A DNA stretch of 64,000 nucleotides from the NCBI GenBank assembly GCA_015680685.1, contig MNCI01015029.1, forward strand, positions 664,426 to 728,425. Direction: 5' to 3'. The DNA comes from Gnetum montanum (taxonomy: Eukaryota; Streptophyta; Gnetopsida; Gnetales; Gnetaceae). The position numbers and the translations under genes are program-made. Below, piece after piece: positions 37,368 through 48,340 of the stretch. The stretch's first letter is position 1; every line of letters starts with the position of its first letter. Below the pieces are notes generated by a model. The model did not search any database. It was not told the DNA's origin and worked only from the letters and a program-made list of their open reading frames with translations.

Positions 37368-39045
37368 GTTCGTAGTTCAGATTCCCCCCGTTGTGTCCAT
37401 GCCCACGCCTCAACCACCACGTGCTCCCCAGCAGCCATACGTCATCTGAATACCCTCAGCTGTACCCACACCTAACACCATGACACGTGACAAACCATAC
37501 GTGGTGCGTGTCCCTCCCGTCATTCCCTCAAATGCATCAACCCTTTCTACTCGGCCTGCCCCTTTCATAGTCCGAGTACCACCAGTGGTCGCAACGGCGG
37601 AGGTCCAACCTCCGTCGAAACCAACCCCATATGTCGTTAGGATACCCGAAAATCCTAATGATTNACAACCCTGCCCGCCTCTATATATGGTGCGAATCCC
37701 AGGGCAGCCCGAGGCTCCAAGACCAGCCCCACCTCCACGCCACACACAAGAACGCCTAGCAGATAAGCTTACATGTGAACGTGTGGAGAAGGAACGTCAA
37801 CGGTTAGATCTGGGACCACCTAAGCCCATTCCACTTAACTTTGTACCTATGTCGTCACCTAACAACCAATTGGACACATGTAATGAAGGCGAATCATCTG
37901 AAAAACATGAACCGCTTAAAACAACAGCTTTGAACAAAAATGACAAACCAAAAAAATATGAAATAAAATTGTTGGGCCCAATGGACCCAGTTATCATTGA
38001 TAAAAACGCCCCAAACAGTAGAGACTTAGCAACGGCCTTGACACAAGTCACCCAAGAATTGAAGCAAAAGAACACTTCGTTGAGCTTGTATGACTTGGTG
38101 CTAACATCCCAAACACATCGAGAAGCTCTAGTACGCATGTTAACGTCGATCCCGGTAAGCGAGGACTTGCCCCCAAACGAACCTGCCATCCATGCGGTAA
38201 TGTACTCGTCTCACGGGACCACTCCTAAACCCTTGAGCTTCCATGATGACAACATTAAGGTGGACAAGAAAACAAGGGAAATAACAACATCCCCCATGTT
38301 CATAACGATACGCATAACCCAATTTAGGATACATAGGGTCCACGTAGATGATGGAGCTGCCACAAACGTAGTACCGTACCCCATCATTGAATAACTAGGG
38401 CTTACTAAATTAATTAAACCAACAGCAACCACATGTTTAAAATCATTCAGCGGGTCACGCGTAATAGTCAAAGGCATAGTGACCTTAGACTTCATAGCAG
38501 GGGATCAATTTTTCACATCCGCCGATTTCCTGGTGGTCGATGAAATGCCAGGATTCAACTTAATATTAGGGAGACCCTGGTTGGCCCAACTAAAAGCGGT
38601 CTCCTCCCCTATACACCAAGAGATCGACCTCCCTTATGAAGGTGGTGAAATCATCATACACGGGGAGGCTGCTACGCCTATCATTTCATCACACGTAGAC
38701 ATGGACCAAGGCTCGGAGGTCGAGCTTGAAGAGCCTAAATGAAATGATAAAAATGCGCAGCAACTGGTAAGCAGTAAACCTTTAAACATGGAATAAGACC
38801 CACCTAAAACAGAAACGCCTGTGTCTGACACTGTACATACAACTTCTCAAATGGAAACTTGCACAGAAATCATGCCAACTGCCGAAACATCTGAAAACAC
38901 TAACGCGGAAGCCATTCCGTCAGACGTCTCTTGGGCTGAATTACCATTCAATTTGATCAGCGAAGGGGACGCTGAATACAGAATCATACCTGTTAACACA
39001 TCACCTAACATTAAAAGGAAGAAAATTAAAAATGTATTACAATAA
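37368..39045 (+). pseudogene. Repeat linker and protease of the Tat-like element
   Basis: From 37368 to 37740 six units with the core P-Y/F-x-V-x-I/V-P follow each other about every 20-35 residues (for example PYVVRVPPV, PFIVRVPPV, PYVVRIP). The protease follows: VHVDDGAATNVVP at about 38338-38376 with the catalytic Asp in a D-D-G context, and FNLILGRPWL near 38550-38580. A frame continues to 39045 with two stops. A single N lies at 37664. Everything from 35641 on is in one frame. Confidence 0.78.
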
Positions 39046-39057
39046 TATCAACACGCC

Positions 39058-39240
39058 TAGTCTGAAATGACATTAAACTATAACATGTTCGAAATGACAT
39101 TAAACTACAACTCGTTCGAAATGATACTAAACTACGATAAATCGAAGAACAACAAATTTTTTTTTTTATTAAACTACACTCCCTGTCCGAGATGATGCTA
39201 AACTATCATGTCCGCAAAGACGTAAAACTAGCCACAATCA
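39058..39240. repeat. Degenerate TCCG-N-ATGAC-N-TAAACT repeats, copy A
   Basis: Five units such as TTCGAAATGACATTAAACTA follow the end of the protease frame and also form the 3' untranslated part of the antisense gene. The same unit recurs at 43995-44065 and 47690-48340. Confidence 0.7.
39165..39170 (-). terminator. Poly(A) signal of the antisense gene
   Basis: AATAAA on the minus strand, 58 nt after the proposed stop codon at 39228, followed by a run of A. Confidence 0.5.
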
Positions 39241-42200
39241 TCCTAAAAATACCAAAAAGAAACAACCAACATAAGAATAAGCGAATGTCAAAATTTTAAA
39301 CATTATTCAATAAATTAACTTCATAAGGACAAAACGCTTACCATAAGAGCTCCCCCTAAGCCGAATTCCAGCTGACGAAGGATTTCTTCTTCTGAAACGC
39401 TGGCCCAATCTGTCCCATCCAGGCCTAAGTCAACGTCTACCAAAGTCTTTCCTTTGTCGACAGCCGACCAGGTCAAACGTTTCAGAGGGAACTCGCCCAC
39501 CGACACTTCCCCAGAAGCAGTTGTGATCACCCTTGTAGGCGACTCCATTTCCATAATTGTATTTTGAGCAAAAGTATCGATGGTAGAACGCAAACCCAAA
39601 CCCTCCACAAACATCTCTAGTTGGCGCTTTTCAATAGACACCTCTTTTAATGACTTCTTGTAGTAATGTTTGTGATTTTTCTCATCCTGACCCCACTTAC
39701 GAACCTTGGAAGCGAAGGCTTTCCAATCTTGACATTTAAGGTTCAAGAGATCAATTTGCACTTTATGCTCCGTCATTCTCTGAGTCAGCGACGCATGATG
39801 ATTCAGTAGGTTCCAGTATCTAGTGTATGTAACCTCGAACGTTCGCCAGGAGCGATCACCGCTTAGCTTGGCAGCGGCGAACTCGTACCGAGCCTTCAGA
39901 TCGTCACGTTCTACTGACAATTCAGAGACTTCCTTTTCTTTTGCCTAAATCTGTAGCCACAACTGCTCAATGGAACGCCTATAGGTCCATAACGACTTAG
40001 CGTTGTGCACAAAGCCTTCTGCAACTCCATCGTAAACAGGCCTTGGCACCTGTTCCACTTCTGGGGAAAGTGTGGTTAAACTTTCTATGCTAATGCTTTC
40101 AGAGGGATCCCATCTCAATTTAGCGCCTACCCACGCGAAAAATACAAATGTTAGGACAATATAAACAAGATGTGAAATTCCAAACCTCTAAATGATTTAT
40201 ACCTATGTCAGGGTGGGCTTCCTGGATCCGTTCAACAACCTCCTCCGTGATTCCAGCTACAAAATCCATCTTGCTTGGCATTTCAGACCAAGTAAATGGC
40301 TCACGGGTATGGGACGAACTAACCTCCGCGGTCCTCTTAGGAGGAAATGATTTTATGGGTACGTCCAACCGCACCGTCCTGGTCTCGCTGCCTTCATCTG
40401 AAAAGGATAAAAGCACAAAAATAAAATACTATAGGAATGACAATTGGTCAGGCAATTCAAAACAAAATAAAAAGGAAAACGTACCATGATCCTTGTCGCC
40501 CTTTGGGGGGTCACCCAAGTCCAGATTTCCCTTAAGGAAGCTGCTAAACATTTGGTTGACAGCATCCTGATCGTCCAATGGTGTGGTTTCAGTGGTATTT
40601 TCCTTTAACTCCTCCGTTCCTCTGCCCTGGTTCTTCTCCGTATGTTCCTCCGCGTTATTCTTCTCCGTGGTGGTCTCCTCCTCCTCAGTGATAGTCTCTA
40701 AAGCCTGCTTCCTCACTTTTTTAAATTAAGCCAAAGATATCAATGACACATAAGCGATTGAAGTAAAAGTTATAAATGAAACGAAAACGATAAAGCAATA
40801 AGCGGGCGAGGTCCGCTTACTAGGTATCTTGAAGCGTATGCACTTCACACGTGCGGGTTCACATCGGAGACTTCCTCAGTCGTGCATTCAGGCCTTTTTA
40901 ACTTTGACTTGGCTTGGCCAACGGTCTCCTTGATGATCCATTCTACCCTTCTAGCAGTGTAGGGTACGTGTGTGGATTAAAGCACTAGATGATCCCCCTA
41001 TAGTGATAGAAATGGAATCATCAATGCCTTCAGGTGCATCTTGGGATTTTGTTGTCTCAAACGAGTGATTGATCCACAGGCGGGATAGCTAACCCCGATC
41101 TCGCAAAACAAACTTGTTGTCTGCACGGACTACTAGGAACTCGACAAAACGATGAAGATTTGCACCTTGACATTCGAACGCAATCACACTATCTCCTTGT
41201 GCATGCCTGACAACAAAAATCGTACCCAGTTATATCGCACGCCCATTTCCAAGATAGTTCGCATGACACGAACAGCCTCAACCCCAAGACACTTCACCTG
41301 GGAAAGGGTTTTAGGGAATACCCATGCCCTGAATAGGGGATATAATTCATTCACTTCCACAAGTTTTGCTTTCCCCTGCATCGGGAATCCCTTGGCACCC
41401 TTGGCCACGCCTAGCCAATCCTCCAACTCATGAACCGTCTGGAGCTCTTTATGAGCTCTGTCTAATACTACATGTAAGCCATCTTCCGGTACGCCAAACA
41501 AGTTTGAAAAGAACTCGGGCGATAGATGAAAAACTACCTTAACACCCTTAATCTGGGTGCTGTAGTACGAGACAGACTCATTAAAAGAATCCATGATCCC
41601 AATCATCTCCCTTATGGATACGTCAGGAGTTGGGGTCATAAAAAGCTCCATGAGGCCGGCATTATCCAGGCAATGTACGATGGACGGTGGGGCTTGTCTA
41701 CGCAACCACTTTTGAGGCTTAGTCACCTCCCCGAACTTCATTGACAAGGTAGTCTCGGTTCATCCAGTTGTCACCAGATCCCCACCAAGAGGTGCATCAA
41801 CTGTAAAAGCAATTTAGAATGGTCATATCAACGTAACTCCAAACAGTTGGACCAACTCACTAACATATCTAGGAAATGTCATCATTTACCGTTAGTGGTG
41901 GATTTAGATGTGCTGCCAAAGTCATGAGGGAAGACTGGCCCTTTGTCCAACCAGTCTTCATGAAGCCACCCACGAGCTTTGCACATTGCAAATGCTCTGG
42001 AGAACTGCTTATGAAAATGGACGATCGCTCCCTTCGTTTGACCCAGAACGGTTCCACGAAGGGTGGGGCCCATCATGAATGCCTCCAGGGCCATGCGAAC
42101 AAGAGCTAGTCCTTCATCCTCAATGCATGTCCTGTCCGGTTTGGTCTTCGATCTATAAACAAATAAATGTCAAAACAAGAAACAAACACCAAATGGTGAA

Positions 42201-43551
42201 AGGAAACAATAAACTTAAATAGGCCTACCTGTCCACTCGGTACTCTATGCCGGGAGGATTCTGGAACAATGTGTGCGCGCGGGCAGCTATGAACAAGGTA
42301 TTGTTGAGGTAGTCTAACCCTCGCGGCAATAGTGCCCACACGGGCATTAATGAGCATGTTGACATGGGCCCGCGGGTAGAACCATCCTCGTTAACAAGTG
42401 GCCCCTCGTCAATGTCTTCTATGAAGACCATGACACCCTCTGCAGCTCCTGGCAACATTGCCTCAAGCACGCTCCTTGTAATCACTTCGCTAAAGTTTGA
42501 CTAGATGGCCACCTCGAAATTGTCCAACAGGAAGGCCAGAAATCCACATGCACCTTCCCTGAACCAAACCCCATTGTTATCCACGGTTAGATCTAGGGGA
42601 AGCTCCTCAGCCTCAACAGGGCCAACCCATGTTAACACCCTGATAAGCTCAACAACAAGGAGAAAGCACTTACTATCCCTGCAAACAATCAAGACGCCAC
42701 GATAAATTAGCCATGCTTATAACAGCCCGAAAAGTGAGAGTTTACATCATGAATCAACACTTAAAATCTAAAAAATTTGCTAACTATTTAAACTCAGCAT
42801 ATACGCCCCATAAACTAGCGTATGCGCTGACGAAACTGTTTACGCTTAGCGTAATACGTTGCTTAACTCAGCGTATACGTCGACAATGAACTATTTTACG
42901 CTCAGCGTATACGCCGATAATGAACTATTTTACGCTCAGCGTATACGCCGAAGAAACCCTCAGCGTATACGCCCAAGTTCGATTTCAGCGTAAACAGTCT
43001 ACGCCGGCACTGAGCAAATAAATTTATTCCAGAAACATGAAAAACAAGTCTATGTTGTGAAGACAACAGTGCATGCGTAGCGTATACGCTGAACAAACCC
43101 TCGGCGTATACGCCGTCACAGTAAACAAGATTTACACTAATAGAACAAACAAATCAGGTTGACAAAACTTTGTGCATAGAGAACTCATGACGCTGTGGCT
43201 TACGCTGACATAATAGTGCAGGAAAAATGCTTACGCTGATAAAACTAAGTACTCCCTAACAGTCTACGCTACCTGACTTCAGGCTATGGGGTTACGGTCG
43301 GCCTATACGTCGAAAACCCTCTACGCTGCAAACCCTCTATGCTCGGCGTATACGCCGAGACTGTCTACACTAAAAAAAAGAAACAAAGAAATAGCAGCAG
43401 AGGCAGGGATCAGAGCCTACCTGTGGGATGTTCCAAGCCATGATGGGATCCTTGGCCGGGGCAGGCACTGCAGCATGGCTTCAGTCTCCTCCGCAAAGGT
43501 CAAGTCGGGATCCTTCCTCCCCTGGCCTTCCACTTCTTTTCCTTTGCCCAT
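39228..43551 (-). pseudogene. Spliced antisense gene inside the Tat-like element, about 1015 codons, slightly damaged
   Basis: Eight exons on the minus strand: 43551-43421, 42678-42229, 42152-41890, 41800-40821, 40715-40485, 40397-40203, 40126-39342, 39242-39228. All seven introns are GT-AG; six are 76-105 nt and the first is 742 nt. Phases match at every junction once a 2-nt GT insertion in exon 4 (near 41187) is allowed for. In-frame stops are few and fit C-to-T change: TAG at 42501 and 39945, TGA at 41760, and four more in the 3' half of exon 4. Landmarks are MGKGKEVEGQGRK (start), LSPEFFSNLFGVPEDG and YPLFRAWVFPKTLSQ (exon 4), an acidic E/T-rich exon 5, and a charged, probably coiled-coil exon 7. 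Exon 4 loosely resembles the 'putative plant transposon protein' domain found in extra genes of Tat elements; this is inference. Function unknown. Its TATA box is at 43839-43832. Confidence 0.72.
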
Positions 43552-43800
43552 CTCGGCCTCCTTTACGCTGATTGCACAAGTTTATGCTGAAGAAAAGAAC
43601 TGTCTACGCTAGCGCCTGAAATTCTACACTCCGCGTCTACGCTGGGGTTGAGTGTTGGGCGTCTATGCTAAGAGTTACTCTTCGGCGTCTACGCTCACGA
43701 GTAAGTCTATGCTTACGCCAGAAGTGACAGTTTACGCTTACGCTTCGATAGTTTACTCTTACACTTTAATAGTTTACGCTCTGCCGCTTACGCTCACGAT
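42780..43800. repeat. GCGTATACGC palindrome array in antisense intron 1 and leader
   Basis: Many exact or near copies of CAGCGTATACGCC and TTTACGCT occur at irregular spacing, covering the first intron (42679-43420) and the 5' leader (43552-43800) of the antisense gene. The same palindrome fills the LTR U3 (33330-33740; 49450-49600). Confidence 0.85.
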
Positions 43801-43831
43801 TCAAAGTAAAAAAACAAATGAAAGCCCCCCC

Positions 43832-43839
43832 CTTTTATA
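43832..43839 (-). promoter_or_regulatory. TATA box of the antisense gene
   Basis: TATAAAAG on the minus strand, followed by a run of G and located 281 nt upstream of the proposed start codon at 43551. It predicts a transcript start near 43805. Confidence 0.6.
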
Positions 43840-43994
43840 GCGCTCCGCTGACGCCGCCGTCGCCACTTACACCGCCGTTGCTCCCTTTTTGCCATTTTGT
43901 TCCTTTTTGCTCATTTTTCACTAAAATTTACCTAGGAAAAATAATAAAAAATATGAAAAATAGAAATTACTACATCCTGGTTCTCTCGTGGACC

Positions 43995-44065
43995 CTAGTC
44001 TGAATGTTAATGCCCGGTAAGGCGTTAAACTGCCACTTATGGCCCGGTAAGGCCTTAAATTGCCA
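43995..44065. repeat. Repeat copy B before the RT frame
   Basis: Two to three units of the type CCCGGTAAGGCGTTAAACTGCC, related to copies A and C, stand upstream of the antisense promoter and downstream of the flanking CGTATACGC array. Confidence 0.55.
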
Positions 44066-44174
44066 TGTGTCCCGATGTGATGGTAATCCATCGTTATACA
44101 TTTACACATAGTTTAAAATCACCAAAAGACACAGAACGATACCCCTTTTCTTATTTAGATCTCTGTTTATTGGC

Positions 44175-44176
44175 AG
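44175..44176 (+). promoter_or_regulatory. Candidate splice acceptor before RT
   Basis: A pyrimidine-rich run ends TGTTTATTGGCAG at 44176, then GAGCGAGC in the open RT frame. Ogre elements splice out an intron between protease and RT, so this may be its acceptor. The partner donor after the protease frame was not identified. Confidence 0.4.
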
Positions 44177-45440
44177 GAGCGAGCTCAATGGACTGCCACT
44201 CAAAGGACTGCCAGCATTTAACCGCATCGTTAACCATTGATGGACCATACGACAAAATTACAAGAGACATTAACATAAACCTCATCAACTTAAGCTCACC
44301 AACAGATGACGCAGTCATAGCTTCAACACAGCAAATAACAGATGATTACAAAGACATGACAAAATTCCTTGACATAGAGGCCGAGAATATCACCGAAGAC
44401 CCGTTGGCCGAAACTCCCATCGTCATGCCCGATGGGGAAACTAAAATTTTAAAATTGAGCACCTTATTACAACCGCCATTAGCCAAAAACATTGAGAACG
44501 TGCTTAGGGAAAACATAAAAGCATTTGCTTGGTCCTACACAGACATGCCTGGGCTAGACCCCCAAATTGTCCAACACAATATTATCCTTGACCCAAAGTT
44601 GAGACTGGTAAAACAAAAAGCATGAAAGGTTAAGCCCGAGGTGGCATTAGCAGTTCGCAATGAGATCACCAAGCTTTATCAAGCTGGCTTCATTCGAGCC
44701 GTCAATTACGCCGAATGGGTGTCTAACATGGTCATTGTTCCGAAGAAGAACAGAAGCATTCGTTTGTGCATTGACTTCCGGGATTTGAATGTAGCGACCA
44801 TAAAGGATGGTTTTCCTTTACCCAGCATTGATCAACTTGTTGACTCAACTGCTAGGCATGCACTATTATCCTTTATGGACGGCTTTTCGGGATACAATCA
44901 AATACGAATCAACCCGGAGCATCAGCTTTGGACAACCTTTATGACACCATGGGGAACCTTTTGTTACACAATGATGCCCTTTGGTCTCAAGAACGCTGGG
45001 GCCACGTATCAAAGAGCGATGATATTTATCTTTAGCGATTACATATTACACTCACTCAACGACTATGTGGATGATATTGTGGTTAAGTCAAAAATAGAGG
45101 AACAACATGTACAAGATATTGACTTAGTCTTAAAACGTTGTTTGAAGTACGAATTAAGACTCAACCTGAAAAAATGTGTCTTCGGCGTCAAGACAGGAAA
45201 AATGCTTTGATTTATAGCCTCGGAAGTAGGGATACGAGTAGACCCCGATAAGGTTAAGGCCATAATGAACCTAAAACCACCAGGTAATCTTACCAAACTT
45301 TGAGGTCTACAAGGCAGATTGCAGTTTATCAGGCGCTTCATAGAAAAACTGACGGATAAACTAAAACCTATGAACCACTTGTTATGCAAGAATGTACATT
45401 TTGAATGGACTCCGCAGTGCTAAGAAGCATTCGACAACAT
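44177..45440 (+). pseudogene. Reverse transcriptase of the Tat-like element
   Basis: N-terminal landmarks are IKAFAWSYTDMPGLDPQIV (44517-44573), then SNMVIVPKKN, RLCIDFRDLN, DGFPLPSIDQLV, FMDGFSGYNQI, MPFGLKNAGATYQRAM and the catalytic YVDD at 45064. In-frame stops are at 44623 (TGA), 45208 (TGA), 45301 (TGA) and 45421 (TAA); the reading frame never changes. These stops inactivate this copy. Confidence 0.9.
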
Positions 45441-45900
45441 TAAAATGACACTTGCCCGATTACCCACGGTTTATCCACCTCAAAACGATAAATCATTTTA
45501 CATCTACCTTGCTAGTTCAGATTCATCCATCGCGTCTATGCTTTGGCAGAAACACGATGACGGAACCGAAGTCCCTGTATATTACTTGAGCCACGCATTA
45601 GTTGCCCACGAGAAAAAGTACAATGACGTGGATAAGTCATGTTTAGCTTTGGTCTTTTCTTTAAGAAAATGGCGAAATTACCTCTTCCGTAACCAGGTTT
45701 ACATAATTTGCAAGGACAATGTACTAAGAGCCATAACAGGGAATATTTATGAAACAAGTCGAATAGCCCAGTGGAAAGCTATGATAGCCGAGTTTGACCT
45801 GTACTATGTAGTGCAATTATCAGTTAAGGGTCAAGCTATAGTAAATCAAATGGCAACATCACCACCACGCGACCAAGTGACTATAGACCTAGAGTTCCCA
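45441..45900 (+). pseudogene. First RNase H of the Tat-like element
   Basis: The gypsy-type RNase H reads FYIYLASSDSSIASMLWQ, PVYYLSHALVAHEKKY, LVFSLRKWRNYL and ITGNIYETSRIAQWK. The usual first catalytic Asp is replaced (YLASS), as is normal for the decayed first RNase H of Tat elements. This part is open. Confidence 0.8.
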
Positions 45901-45929
45901 GATGAGAATATAAGCGCCATAGACATAGT

Positions 45930-46488
45930 GCCCGATGACTACGATGCTATTTTAAACTTTGATGGAGCATCTACCTCTCGAGGAGGAAGTGCAGCCGCTG
46001 TCATCACCTATCCCTCCGGGGAGATTCGACCCTTTGCCTATCGTTTCAACTTTCACTGCACCAACAACATAGCAGAGTATGAAGGTCTCCTTAGAGGTCT
46101 CGCGGCAGCTTTGGCTTTAAACATCACATGGCTTATAGTCAGAGGAGACTCGCAACTGGTCATAAACCAAGTCACGGACGTCTATACATGCAAAGCCCAA
46201 CATTTACAACCATACTGCGACTTGGCAAAACACCTAATGAGGCAATTCGAAAACATCGATGTGCAACACGTCTCCAGAAATGATAACACCATCGCAGACG
46301 CGTTAGCCACATTAGCGTTAAACATATCGCCAAACATGTTCCACATGTTGCCAAGCGCCATAACCAGTTGTGCTGAACCAATCACCGACACCCTTGACAT
46401 GTTGCCGATTGCATCTGTTAGTTCAACACATGCGATAGAATGGTACGATGACATAAAAGAATACCTTCTATGCGGTAAAACACCATGA
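45930..46488 (+). pseudogene. Second, archaeal-type RNase H of the Tat-like element
   Basis: Reads LNFDGASTSRGGSAA with Asp at 45961, NNIAEYEGLLRGLAAAL with Glu, VRGDSQLVINQV with Asp, and HVSRNDNTIADALA with the last Asp. All four catalytic positions are kept. This extra domain is specific to the Tat lineage and probably restored activity lost by the first RNase H. A TGA at 46486 follows. Confidence 0.85.
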
Positions 46489-47679
46489 CATCTAACAAAT
46501 GCACAGAAAGACGTAATGCGGAAACGTTCTAAGCAGTATACCTTAGTAGGGGATACACTGTGTCGTCGATCCTACGAAGGCATATTGCTAACATGCGTTA
46601 GTAGTACAAATGCCCAAACTATTGTTGAACAGGTACATGAGGGACTATGCGGAGGAAACATAGCACCGAAAGCCATGGCAAAAAAGATCAGACACTTAGG
46701 CTATTATTGGCCACACATGGAATACGACTGTCTCACCAAAGTCAAAACATGTAGTACTTGTCAAAAACACAGCAATCTGATACATGTCCCACCAAATGAG
46801 TTGCACACAACGCAAATCACATGGATCTTTCAAAAGTGGGGGTTGGACCTCATTGACCAGATAACCCCCTCGTCTTCTTCGGGCCATAGTTTCATTATAA
46901 CCGCCACAGAATACTTCACGAAGTGGGTAGAAGCTGCTCCCCTTTGAAAAACTACATCCAAACAGGTATGCAATTTCATTCTCGAAAACATTGTAACCTG
47001 CTCTGGCATTCCCATGACAATCATCACTGACAACGGGCCACAATTTAGCAGTGCCGAGACCAAAACCTTTTGTGAAAATTTAGGGATCAAACACTCGTTT
47101 TCATCCCCTTACTATCCTCAGAGCAATGGACAAGTGGAGGCAACAAACAAAACGATTATCACAATACTTAAGAAAATGCTTACCCAGAGCAAAAGAAAAT
47201 GGCATGAGCAATTGACATACGCATTGTGGGCATACCGTACTATGCACCGAACTTCGACAGGTAAAATGCCATACAGTCTTGTTTACGGTTCAGAAGCTGT
47301 TTTACCTTTGGAACTGCAAGTACCATCATTAAGGATAACACTTTTGGGGCTCCTCGACGATAGGTAAAACAATGATCTACACATCGTTGATCTTGACTCG
47401 GTGGAGGAAGAACGCGTGCATGCCCTCGATCAAATCGAATGGTATCAAAAACAACAATGGCAACAACATCGGTATGACATCAACAAGCGCCCTATCAAAG
47501 AAGGTGACCTTGTGCTTAACGCTGTTCGGGAACACCTGGACAAATTCTCAGCCAACTGGGAAGGGTCTTACTTGGTCATTAAAGCATTTGACAACGGAGC
47601 ATTCAAGCTAGCTAATATGGAAGGAAATGAATTCATCAATCCAACCAATCACTTGTTCCTGAAACCGTTCTACATTTGA
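46489..47679 (+). pseudogene. Integrase of the Tat-like element
   Basis: The N-terminal zinc domain has its first His at 46636, but the second is replaced by Asn at 46657 (CGGNIAP); the Cys pair CSTCQ is kept. The core has DD35E: Asp 46846 (WGLDLIDQI), Asp 47029 (TDNGPQF) and Glu 47137 (NGQVEATNK), with 35 residues between the last two. Stops are at 46945 (TGA) and 47365 (TAA). The C-terminus ends FINPTNHLFLKPFYI before the stop at 47677. Confidence 0.88.
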
Positions 47680-47689
47680 GTACAAGCTC

Positions 47690-48340
47690 AGGTACGTAAG
47701 AGTCCAGGAATCATGACTATAAACTGATACCACAGCTCGTCCTGGAATCATGACAATAAACTGATACCACAGAACAGTCCTGGGTTATGACTTAAAACTG
47801 AGACCACAACTATCCTGGCATCATGAAAATAAACTAATACCCCACAATGTCCGCAATGACGATAAACTAGCACTCGTCTGGCATGACAGTAAACTGCCAC
47901 CGTCACAACCATCAGAGTCCGCTAAGACTATAAACTAGCTTGCCTCCTCATAGTCCGCTAAGACTAAAAATTGGCAATGTAACGTCTGCCACGACGCTAA
48001 ACAGGCAATGTCCAACGGGTTACGACATAAAACTAACCCATCAGAGTCCGCTAAGACTATAAACTAGCTTGCCTCCTCATAGTCCGCTAAGACTAAAAAT
48101 TGGCAATGTAACGTCTGCCACGACGCTAAACAGGCAATGTCCAACGGGTTACGACATAAAACTAACCCATCAGAGTCCGCTAAGACTATAAACTAGCTTG
48201 CCTCCTCATAGTCCGCTAAGACTAAAAACTGGCAATGTAACGTCTGCCACGACACTAAACAGGCAATGTCCAATGGGTTACGACATAAAACTAACCCATG
48301 ATAGTTTGCCAAGACTATAAATTGGCAAGTTCATCTCTGG
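47690..48340. repeat. Repeat copy C with 129-bp tandem triplication
   Basis: Units of the type GTCCGCTAAGACTATAAACT fill the region. Within it a 129-bp block starting ATCAGAGTCCGCTAAGACTA stands at 47911, 48040 and 48169 with only a few differences, followed by a partial fourth copy. The near identity points to recent unequal exchange or slippage. Confidence 0.9.

Noticed and set aside
39321-42692. Minus-strand open frames treated as separate small genes
   Set aside because: They join into a single spliced frame with GT-AG introns and matching phases, so they are listed as one gene.
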